Of a DNA stretch of 64,000 nucleotides, positions 1 through 11,700 are shown piece after piece. Numbering within the stretch: position 1 is the stretch's first letter; each line of letters opens with the position of its first letter. The position numbers were made by a program, and so were the translations under genes. Under the pieces are notes generated by a model. It saw only the letters and a list, made by a program, of their open reading frames with translations. It did no database searches and was not told where the DNA came from. Source of the DNA: Stichopus chloronotus (taxonomy: Eukaryota > Echinodermata > Holothuroidea > Aspidochirotida > Stichopodidae); assembly GCA_021234535.1 (NCBI GenBank), contig CM037842.1, forward strand, positions 27,118,308 through 27,182,307, given 5' to 3'.

Positions 1-173
1 TGGTGTAATCTTTAAGTGTTAACATTGCTGGCATCTTACCAGTGTAATGGTGGTGTGATCTTTAGGTATTATCACTGCTTGCACCTTACCTGTGTAATCT
101 GTGGATTAATCTTTAGGTGTTAGCATTGCTGGCACCTCACCTGTGTAATCTGTGGTGTTATCTTTAGGTGAAG
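1..173. repeat. Tandem repeat, about 51-bp unit, 3.4 copies
   Basis: Units begin at about 1, 51, 102 and 153. Each starts tggtgtnatcttta and contains a conserved stretch resembling caccttacctgtgtaatc. The copies differ by scattered substitutions. The array runs off the left edge of the window, so its full size is unknown. No coding potential is seen in it. Confidence 0.85.
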
Positions 174-3100
174 TACTGTATCTTCTTCTAGGGTTGCTGT
201 GATGTGCCAATCCTCTCCAAACGTTCTGATGATGCATTGTACCTGTAAAACCAACCATAGACACAGTATCTACAGTATCTGTACATGTACAAGCAACATC
301 ATACAACAAAATGCACAATAGGAACTCAGTTTATCTCAATCCCAACAAAAGTTTTTCATTACTGCAACTAGATGCCAATTTAGCGGGAAATGCCATGGAT
401 CATGTTTAGTATAAAACCATCAACGAGAGTATGAATGGCATACTAGTACCAACGTACAGCAGGACCATAAAGGGGAACAGGGCATTTAATACCAACATGG
501 CATACAAAGAAAATAGGTTTAAACACTGTTAAGCCACTCAGTCTCATCAATAAACGGCTGCAAAAGCTTCATCTCCTCAAAACATTAAATGCATGTGATG
601 AGTAACGGGTGATGCATAATTCGAATTTTGAAAAGCTTGGGTGAAAAAATTATTGATGAGCAACAAATGACTAAATTTCTATCTGTGAGACTCTCATTTC
701 TTGAAAGGAAGGCTTTTGTCCTCCCTTATTTTGAATAATCTATCATTTTACAGTAGATCCACAAAAATTGGTTCTAAAAAATGATTGTTTTCTGTAAAAC
801 AAATGCCTTATTTCCCTTTGAGACATTTGTCTTCTAAATGGTAGGATGGGAAACCCCCTCATACTGTAAGTAACCATTAATACATAGTGATTTCCCCATT
901 CCTACCTAGTATTAATGCCTCTCTCAACATTTTACTGTTTTCACCCTACTCTTGATCATCAACTATGCTATGACAACAATAACACAAGCAATACATCAAT
1001 AAAATCAACATATTTTGATTTCCATAGTGACACGGCATTGCACCCTTAAACCCCCACTCAACAGCATCTCAACCGAAGCTGCTGTATCACACTCACCCCA
1101 ATAATGTACAATGATGTACCCACACCGTCCAACTACAGCTGGCACCGAACCAAGATGGTACCACATTTAGTTGTTACCCCATCCCAGTAACATTACACAA
1201 CATCAAAGAGAAACGGGGAAAAAGGTTACAAACAATGAATAATTAACTTATATACAACTAACGAACAATAAATCAGCAAACAATAATTGCTACAGTATGC
1301 AAAACATTAACCATTATGGCCTCATAGTTCTTACTAAAGATAATGTTTGGAATGTTGGGGGAGGGGCGGCTCAGAAAAATTTGATGGATTTGACGACAGG
1401 CTATTTCCAATTCACTTGTGACTGTGAGACTAAAAAAAAATAAAAAACGTGATTGTTCTCATCTTGGCAATCAGCACAACATGTGTGTGAGTGACACACC
1501 GGCGACCACACACAGACAGAATAGCACACTCAAAAGCGGTTTTCAGGCTGCCCTGTCAATGAAGTCACACAGAAGACATAAATTGACTCACGGTGTCACA
1601 AATTATGAAACGAAAACCACGATCTGGGCACTTTGATCTTGGCACCAGCATATATCACACTTTGATATGATGTCAGAAACTATAATGAAACACTTTTTTT
1701 TTTTAGAAAAGGGTAAGTACTGCAATTTGTCTGTGACATCACCCAGGGCTGAATGATGTCAAGAATACAGTAAACATCTTGTAATCATTGTACAGTACTT
1801 AGTTCAACACTGCATACCAAATGGAAACTGAGTCCCAAGTTTTTCCTTCTGCAAATATTGTGGGCATGATGTTTCTGTTATTTGACCCCTGTTGACCTCA
1901 CAGGATGTCACCTCTGGTAAATAGTAATGTACTGTAGTACACTGGATCTACATGCCAATATGAACACAGTCCAAATTTCCAGTCTAGAGATATTTGTTTA
2001 TATCTGCACTCCTAATTTGACCTCAGTTGACCTTTGACCTCCACTGAAAAAAACCACAGACTCCTTTTACTAATTGTGGTGTGACAAAAATGACACTGGT
2101 TGATGTTTGAAATTTTTAGATTGCTGCATTTAAGACAAGGGGATCAGACAATGCACAACCAGCACTGTTCTCGGTGTGATAGAAATGAAAAAGTCAGTCC
2201 TAGCTTGGACAGTTAGAATCTATCCAATATTAACAACATACTTCCTCAAGTTCAATGATCACTATATTAACAACCAACTACATATTGAAAATACAAACAT
2301 AAAGACTATGAAGAGAGAAGAACGTTTACACTTAGTAAACAGATAACATTTACAAAGGCTACCAAATCTGCGAGTGGCTGCACATTAAATTGGACAGAAA
2401 GTGTAGAAGAAACAAGACTGTAAATACTGTAATGCTTACACAGAAATGCTGACACTAAGCAGAAGATTAAACAAACATTACAGCTGCTGTGCAGTCGCTG
2501 TGATTCACGATTTCGACAAACTGTTCTACGGTGCAGTTACAAGGAGATTCCCCCTCCGCTGCACGGTACTTTTAATGTTGACAAACATTTAACCATAGGT
2601 CATGTGATTCTACTAACTCATTCACTCATTAATGGATATTAACATTCAAGTACTGCTTGGATGGCTGGTAATGATTAATAACATCCTTACCATAGCTAAC
2701 AATTAGGCTACACTTCAATAACATTAATCACTCATCATTTGCCCTCTAGTACATACATGTGTACAAGTACTTTTTTCTTTCCTTCTGTAACATTTTTACA
2801 GGCCTTAAAGCCATGTTATTTTTTTAGGCAGTTTCTTAAGTATGCTAATCCATGGAAGAGTATTGAGAGGGTGTTACTTTCATAGTAAAAGTTTAGTTTG
2901 GGTCTAAAATCAGCCTTGCATGAAATGTGATGTGCATGGCAAGTTACACCGCCACCGCACATTCATCAGTGAACTAAACAGGACAAAAGAACAACGATAA
3001 CATTGCACATGGCATTGCAACATATATCGTACAGAAGTTGTGAGAGCAAAAGTGTGTTGAGACAAGAAAGTTAGAAGTGATATACAAACAAAGTTGCAAT

Positions 3101-4439
3101 GGCCAATAAATACAATCAGAATTCAGTGGCTCCCATCCCCGTCATCGAGAGAAAAAAAAACAAAAAGGAAACATACAACTGATCCCATTTCAGTTTGACA
3201 AATACCAACCTAAACATCTCAAACAATACAGGCCCTGGCGTGACCGTCCTTGTTGAAACGCAAAATTCGGTCATTGTTCCTGACCAAAACACATGAATTT
3301 GAGAATAATCTCCCTTTTTAATTGCCGCATCTGGGGATATTTTGCACCAGTCATCACTTTCCATTGTTTTGAGTTCAGTTCAATGCACAATCACAGGGTC
3401 ACATGACTACTTGATCTACTTCCACTGTTAAACAAATATTTATGGGGGTACAGAAAGATATATATACACTGTAATCTATGGACGTCCTTCAATGCTGACC
3501 AGAAATGAAATGTTCTTGTAGGACAGACTGATTTTTGCTGTTCCAGGTATTGCATGTTTTAGACCAAGTTTCATGACATTTTCTGATTCAATAGACGTTT
3601 GCCTGAGTTACACAAGTTACTCGAACTTCAGCAATCTTTTGACTTAGTATCCTTTCACAACAAATCAAAAGGGAAGGAACAACTACTCCCTATTAGAAAT
3701 TAATACAAATTAAGTTAGACATTTGACCTTACTTTCACTTCTCAACACCATTTCAAAACTTTCAGACAAAACCCCCTACTGTTGATCTTACAGTACCTGA
3801 GCTCTTGTTTAATATAAAAACATTACGACAATCTCAATCCAGGGACTGGCTTGCTGTACAAAGCCAATGTAATAATTTCCAGGTTTTGAAGCAAGACGAA
3901 GGTGGTGGTATATTGCTGTGGATGGGAGGGGTGAGAAGAAGTTGGCTGTACACTGTTGAAAACACCAAACTGCATTTACTATAGCACACTGAAGCATACA
4001 GTGCACTTTTGGTGATGAGAGAGGTACAGTAAGAGAAAAGTGAAGATAATGAAGTAACTCTAAAGTACAATGCCAGTTCGACTGAATGCATTGCATTTGT
4101 AACAGTCTTTTTTCAACTCATATTTGTGAACTTCCACAAAACCATTGACTGTCATGAAAAACAAATTCCTCACTGACCCAATGAAGTGATTCCATTTATA
4201 GTACAGTATCTCAAACAACTTCATTGTGAAATATTATGTAAGTATACAAATCGGCAAGGTTGTCAGTGTTAATTAGAGGAGAACTACCACCCCCCCTCCT
4301 TCCATCACACAAAGAGATGTGACCAAACATTATCAAGGAAAGCCAATGTATAAGACAGCATTGAGTAACCTGCAGTTGTACAGTACAGTACGGCACTTTA
4401 TCCTGCACCACCTTTAAAATGATACAGAGAAATCATTAA
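174..4439. other. Noncoding stretch, 3' untranslated or flanking DNA
   Basis: No convincing exon is seen on either strand. On the minus strand this lies downstream of the stop codon of the TMEM24-like gene, so part may be its 3' untranslated region. Only short chance reading frames occur. The DNA is rich in tacagt/actgta words. No poly(A) site could be assigned with confidence. Confidence 0.5.
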
Positions 4440-4475
4440 GTGTGGCCATCCACCCATAGGGGTGGATGCCCACAC
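4440..4475. other. Strong stem-loop just past the TMEM24-like stop
   Basis: The arms catccaccc (4447-4455) and gggtggatg (4460-4468) pair perfectly around the 4-nt loop atag. After one mismatch the stem continues with gtgtgg/ccacac (4440-4445 and 4470-4475), giving 15 pairs in all. On the minus strand it begins about 60 nt after the proposed stop codon at 4534, so it would lie in the 3' untranslated region. Whether it acts on the RNA is unknown. Confidence 0.6.
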
Positions 4476-4533
4476 TCTTGGCACTCTGGCTTTACTTGCT
4501 CATATTTGATAATGTCCATTTATCTGGAGGATG

Positions 4534-5505
4534 TCACAGGATGCTGAAGTCGTAATCTTCCTCTTGTGGGATGCACCCTGTGACCCTATAGCTTTGTCTG
4601 GTTTTCTCAACCTCACAAAACAAAATAAAACAAAAAAAGTACAAAAGAGAGTGAACAAAGACTGAGAGAGGTGCAACATGTTTGTTTGCTAACATTAATA
4701 CAGTAGATCAATCATCTCTGTAAAATATTGCACTACATGCTATGCAATGTTGCATTACATAGTAGACGGTAATGCAGTTGTTGTGGTTAGACAGGTTGGT
4801 GAGGAGTAAAGTGGATAACCTTTAAAGTTTAATCTCAGATTCATGCCAATCTGAGGACACCTGTTCCCTGAAACTTTCAGTCTCTGTTTTGCTGACCTCA
4901 TGACTTCGTACTACAATATGTATCTTTGAATTATTGATTGCTAATAACTAATACTTGGACAAAATATATCAACACCATTAAAAAATTTTGATAAAAATGG
5001 TAAATTTATGAGAGTATGAATTCTTAAAGCAAACTTTGTTTAAATAGTTTAGCAAACTTTGTTTAAATAGTTTAAATATCTTTTGTACAATTTCTGTACC
5101 TTGCCTTTGTCTCCTCCTGACAAAGCACGGTCACATGATTCCATCCCTGATCAAATTCTAAAGAGCAAGAAACCGTTTTGGGTGGCACAGGTACAGTAGC
5201 TTTGGAAAGAGTTGCTGATCCACTTTGAGTTTATAGTGCGTACTGTAAAGGGGGTTATTAAGGGTTAATACCAGCTGTTTATCGCAAGGCAGTTGGACAC
5301 ACATCAGTTGTGTGGAGACAGGTAAGTGAGGGGGCGAAGTTCGCAAACACGTTTCTTTTTTCACTTCGGTTGACTGCAAATTACTTGTTGACCTACAGTA
5401 CTGTACTTAGCAATGTGGATACCTTTCCTGAGCTACAGTATTTCTGTATTAAGACCATGAGAAACACTTAGTTTAACAGACAAGCTGATGGACAGACAGA
5501 CACAG

Positions 5506-5536
<31 letters not shown>

Positions 5537-8500
5537 GATAGATAGATGGGCAGATATAGATACAGTAGACAGACAAAAAGACATGTACAGACATAATGTA
5601 CACAGAGATAGACATACAGACAGATGTAAATTTAGATACAGTAGGTACGAAAGACGCTTCAATGGTTTTGCCAATACATGAACAACCGAAAATACAAGAA
5701 CTACTGTATACAGTCTTACCAATTTCTCAAATAATTGCTCTAAGATGTTTGTTCTAACAACATGTGTCAATGTACTGTACATATAGTGCAAGGCATGCAG
5801 TGAGTGGGATGTTGATAACTGGCTACACAAATACATGCAACCCACCTTCAGTTTTAGCTGATGAAATTTTGTGTAGTAAATAAAAAAAATAAAAAGTAAA
5901 ACAAATTAATATTAATCAATGGAAAAAAGTATAATGTACAATGGCTATAGCACAAAAAGATCAAAAACTGTTTCAGATGTATATGTTTGCTACATTCCTT
6001 AAGGTTGGGTGGAAAAATACATGAAAAACAAAATCACTAATAAAAACAAGCTACTGTACAGTATACCTAACCTTATGAGAAGGATTTGGTACTATGGCAA
6101 GCTATTTTTAAATTCCCCCCCCCCCCCCCAAGTCCTCTTATTAGTGGAATACATAGAACTTTACGTGAAACAGAATTTCACTTTAAAGTAAAATCTCCAT
6201 TAAAGTAGAGCAGAATCTCACCCCAGTGGAATAGAATTATACTTATAAAGTGGAATGTAATTCCACTTAAGAGAAAGAGACCGTTGTTCAGGTTCAGTTT
6301 TACTTAAAGTGAAATGGTATATTACCTTTAGTGTGGAATGCTATTTACCCCCTCCCCTCATAGTCCTCCACCTGTCTACCGAAGGACATCTCGGAGATGG
6401 ATCCACACCTTGCCTCACTAACCTTGGGAGCTACAGTATCACAGTAAGTACGGTACAGTACATCCGTCTTTAGTGTAACTTCATAATCTCTGTAACATTG
6501 GACAGTCATAAACTGTACACTTTAAAAGACACTTCTAATACAATTTTATCAATTATCAGAAACAACTCGTTGAAATAGATTCGCAAAAATCAGAACTGGG
6601 TAATTTTTTTTTTCTCATACCAGTCAGGTACATACTGCACCCTAGTACCAGACCAAACTGTCATCTCTACTATCAACAATTTGGCATTTCTACAGTACAA
6701 TACAGCAGATTTGTGTGGATGGATCCTACTAACTGCACATACTGTACACTAGGGCCTACAGTACACCTATTCGTTGACAGGGCCACTGATTTTTCCTGAG
6801 AAAAAGAAAAAAATCCAATTTGAACTATATTTACTGCATAAAGTAGGAGAAATTCAGCAATCTGACACAGTGAGTTTGCACAGCAGTTGTGTCGTTTTTG
6901 GCTTGTAATGAAGTAACCGGGTAGTCATTTTTGATATAATTAAACGCTGTGGGGGTTTCCATGTTCACAGTGAAAGAATTAATCAGAACCACAGAAATCT
7001 TCAACTAAACCAAAAAAAAAAAGAAAATACCTGTTTCTCTCAAATTCTGCAAACAAAGGTTACAGTATCTACACAAGCACTTCACACACACATATATACA
7101 CACACACACACCCATGCATACAAGTCATCTCTGTAACCATAAACAGTTGATTTACTCCAAATTGTCAAATCACATCAACAGCGTTCTACTTCACACAATT
7201 CCAAGGTTGATTTATTCCTGTTTGCACACTGACAATCGCACAGAACTGTGTTGGACTGCACACTTGTTCAGTACATAGAAAACTCGGGGTCACAAACTGT
7301 ATTAATTTACTTTCATCGGGGATTCGTGGTAGTACTGCAAAACTAGGTAACTTTCACACTTAATACCACTCATGCATACTCATCTCCAGCACTTGCCACA
7401 TGAACAGTACGTGTGCAGTAACTGACTAATTTCATATACAGTACCGTGAGTGCGGAACATTCAGTAAGGGCTTTTTAAATCTTTCCACAGACTGCTACAG
7501 AAGAATGGACTTTTAATAATGAAGTGCAGATATGCAGAATACATATTCGTTGGGAGTGACTTGCCAGACGCCATCAACCTGGAAGGTATGGAGCCATTCA
7601 ATACTGCATATCGATCATACACTATACATATCACGACAAAGTTGAACAACTGGGAACAACTGGCCAGCAACTCAATGCTACGGAGAGACGTCACTTTTGC
7701 AACAGCACTGGGATACTCAAGATCGCACCTACTGACACAGAAAACTTTGATATGTATAAAATGCAAGTAAAAGGAAGACTAACTCATAAATTCTACAGAA
7801 AATGCAAGAAGATCATAGACAGAAAATGAAGGTAACAAACAGGAAAGTGAAAGGGTATGAGTGGGGTGGGGCTTTACGGTAAAAGGGGGTGGGGAGGCAT
7901 TCCGGTGATATAGTACCTACCCCACATTCTTTAAATTTTAGAGCATGTACTCAATAGTTTCATTTGGCAAAGAGTTAGAACAAGCAAGAGCACTTCAAAA
8001 TTACTCCACCATAGAGTTTTCAATCACCTGCAATACACTTTGTTGGAACATGCTTGCAAACCACATGTAACAAATGTACTGTTAACCCTGCTGGTTGCCC
8101 ATGAACTGGTAAGGTACCCATAACCACATGAAATCATGATTTGCATTTTATTTTGAATTAAAAGAAAACTGCAAACTGAAAACATTAAGAGTCTGTATGA
8201 TTTTTGGAAAGTTTTGTTTATCATGGCTTGTCATTAACAAATGTACTTAAAGCAGTGCAATAGCCTACCACACTTCCTAATTGTGGTAACTTGCCATGAA
8301 GCACTCATGTAGAACAAGTTGTAGTGCAGTGGAATAATTCACACCTTTTTTTTTCTTTTCAAAGGCACCAGCAACAATGTCTGCATTCCAGACAAATTTA
8401 CTTTTGAGGTGCCATCATGTGTCTGCATTGAAAGGGCAAAACAAACTGACAATGCCCATTGACTAAAGACACACTGCCCGCTGACTAAATGCACCCTGCC

Positions 8501-8756
8501 CACAAAGGCATCTGTTCACAAAATGACAAGCCATCTCCATTTCTCTAATGACCTTTGTACAGGCAAATGTTATCTTATTATCATGAGCTCCAAGTATGTT
8601 AAGCACATGTTATCTCAAAGTTCACCCACGCTCGCCGGTTTCAAAACATCCCGTAAGGGTTCCTCCTCTCCACGACTTGGCAGACAGTTGAAGACCTCAA
8701 ATTTAATAAGCGGCAGCGGAAAGCCGCGGGCGATGACTGTCGCGGGATTATCGTCG
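4534..8756 (-). CDS. Candidate 3' exons of the TMEM24-like gene
   Basis: Exon 8626-8756 has a clear coding base pattern in one minus frame. Its FPLPLIKFEV and RGEEEPL can be aligned to RPDLSLTV and RGEEQVEL of C2CD2L. Exon 6372-6430 encodes PKVSEARCGSISEMSFGRQ. Exon 5105-5146 encodes GWNHVTVLCQEETK. Exon 4534-4611, after the acceptor ttttgttttgtgag, encodes a 25-residue acidic end closing in EEDYDFSIL and TGA. The phases (2-1, 1-0, 0-0, 0-stop) fit together and fit exon 4. The third intron would be GC-AG (AAAG|GCAAGG). A GT donor 5 nt further on (GCAAG|GTACAG) would give a basic tail instead, stopping at 4500. The identities of the last three exons rest on splice signals and phase only. Confidence 0.45.
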
Positions 8757-11700
8757 CTACCATGAAACAATTATCAACCCGACAGAAAAGATGAACCGAT
8801 AAGAGACTGCACGAGAAACACAATGGGAGAAGAAATTAAGACAGAGGTCTTCTGGTACATACTGTACACACACACACAGACAGACAGACTGTACCACTAG
8901 ACATGCTTGAGTGCAGGGCTACTGCAGACATACTGTATACTGCATTACTCCCTAAGCTTGCACCACAGGAGTTTCACGACCCAGAGATCAAGGACCGTTG
9001 AATGCACAAATTTATGCAAATTTCCAGAATTACTTAAAGGTCAACAGGTGACCTGGTAAAATTATAAATGAAGGGATAAAATTACAACTGAAGATAGCAA
9101 AAAATCTATCTCCTTTGGATTACTTGTTTTGAAATTCCACTTTGTACTTGACCCCTGCCCCATAATGACGACTGTTTTACACTTCTTGTTTTAATGTTAC
9201 TGAAACAATACTTATAAGGGTACGTACTGTACAATACTGCATTAATGTACAGCACGGTATTGTCTCTCCAGTCATTCACGTATACAGCACACATGACACA
9301 TCAATAAGGTAAAATTGAGTTTTCACCATTTTTCCACCACCAAAACAGAGACTCATTTTGTTTCTCAATACTAAATCCACAAACCAAACAGGAAATGATT
9401 CAGAAATTCTTTACCATATGGACATATGCTATTAAAAGCTACATTTCCTACTTCAATGTAATTAGGGTACAGTACTATATCTACAGTACTACAAGTCCAC
9501 ACATACAGAGCATGCGCTGTACTATGCACTTCGAACATAATCTTATACTTGAAATACAAATCATCCTTATTTACCAGTACAGTATTACAGCAACACTGAC
9601 TGACCGACAAGTCACAATTGAAAGAAGTGAGTGGTTTCATTCCAGGTTTTATGAGCTAAACTTCAGTACAGTCATCAAAGAATGTGGCTGCTTTAATCAA
9701 CCGACGACAAATAATAAAAACTGACTCGGACTTGGAATGTGCTACTGAAGGCGTGCACGATAGATGTCCAGAGTGGGTGGCTAAGGGATGGCCATACAGC
9801 GAGGGTTGGCTTCTGCAGAGAACAGTTCTGGTTAATATGGCATTTAGGATCTACAGAGGCAGACATTCCTGTAATGCGGGAGGGGTGAGCCAGGTGACTA
9901 GATATACTGTATGGTCTTGGTTGGTGGACTTGATGTTACCAGTCACTTCCTCAAAATTTACAGTGACAGGATTAGCAAAATGTCATCAAACTACTTACCG
10001 TAAATCCATTAATCTGTCTATCGCTCAAATGATGGCATATATTTAAATTAGGTCAACAACTGCAATGTCCTTAGATATATTCTCTCAAACTTAAATCATA
10101 ATTGTCCTTACATGCATACACTACATAACCTCATGCAGATATATTGCCATGCACAGTACAAGAACATATTTTTGTGATTATTGCCTACAGTAGGGGAGGT
10201 CTCTGGAACTATTCAACCAAATTGACCATTAACTGAAGTTTGACCTACACTTCTTCAACTCCTACAGGGTTTCCAAGTTAGGTTTTTGTTGTCTGACCAC
10301 CTTTGGCCTGCAGACACTGAATGAATGTATGTGCACTGTGAGAACAAGAGACTTTTCCTGTAATGTCCTTAAACAAACAATGTAAATCTGGAATTAACTT
10401 ACTCCCAAAAGGATTTTGTACTAAAGTATATACCTACTGTAAGAGTCAGACATATGTTCAAACTTGATAGTTTTAAATTTATAAGGTAGGGAAAAAGAGT
10501 ACCATTTTATTATGTTCCTACTATAATCTTAAATTGGTCTTCACAAAAGCTGGCCGGAAATTCAAAGGACACATCACAGGTGAGGTTCACAGAGTAGACT
10601 TTCACTTGTGCACTAGGGAAGTTACATATATAGGGGAAAAAAATCATCTCTACATAACAAAAAAAAAATAAAGAAATGGAGACCTACAAACCATAAAAAT
10701 TTCATGACAAATTTGAAGTTTCATAAACTTTGACTTCTTGATCCTTTTGAACAGTTTTAAGACATTGACCTTTGACCTGTTTTTCTGTGTGCAGTCCAGG
10801 TTAAGATCTACTGGGCGTGGACAACCTCCATAATACAGTATGCTGCAGTTACAAGTTTCAAACTCAGATCAAACCACTTGCTTAACATGAGTCCAGGAAT
10901 AATATCTCACATTACAGTAGATGGGAGTACAGTTGTTGTGTTGAGACATGTAGGAGAGAAAACTTGTCAAAAAAAGGAATTTGATGTCTTGAGACATGTA
11001 GGAGAGAAAACTTGTCAAAAAAAAAAAGAACTTGATGTGTGGGAACAAATCAAACAGAGGGCAGAAATTCTGTTAGCTCTAACTTAAATGATGAAAAGTA
11101 ACACACTTTTTGCAGACACTGACATGAGATGATGTAGTGAGGTAGTGACATACCGTGTGAGACATATAAATACTGTCAGCATTGCCATGGCAAACAACTT
11201 CTTCACAATGAGACCGCAAGTACCATTTTTATGATCCACAACAACTCTTGGCAAATACTGTAATAAATGGGAGTGCATTTACTGTGTTGAGACATGTAAG
11301 TGAGGAGAGAAGTAGAAGTACAGTAGATGGTACAATGTATGGTACATCAGCTTAAAATACACTCACGCTATTCCTTCCAATTTCAAAGGATTTTTGACGT
11401 CTATCATGAAGTCTACAGTAATACAATCTTCTACTGTTCTTCTGTAATTAGTGACCAACAATCCAAGCAATCCCATCCACAGTGAGGTACTGTACAACAG
11501 TAGGCCCTTCTTTGCCTCTCTGAAGTTTTCAAAATGTGTGGGGAATATTCATCTCACATGGCTTTTGACATCCACCAACATCCAAAGGGTATGAATGTAC
11601 AAGTATTCAGAGTACATACAGTTTATGAATTAAGTACAATATTGTTTTCCTAAGCGTGAATGAACGAACAAACCAGAAAGCCAAAAGGCTTTGTGATTCC

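Noticed and set aside
5468..5845. 125-codon minus-strand reading frame
   Set aside because: It translates the GATA/GACA microsatellite into Ser/Leu/Cys-rich low complexity.
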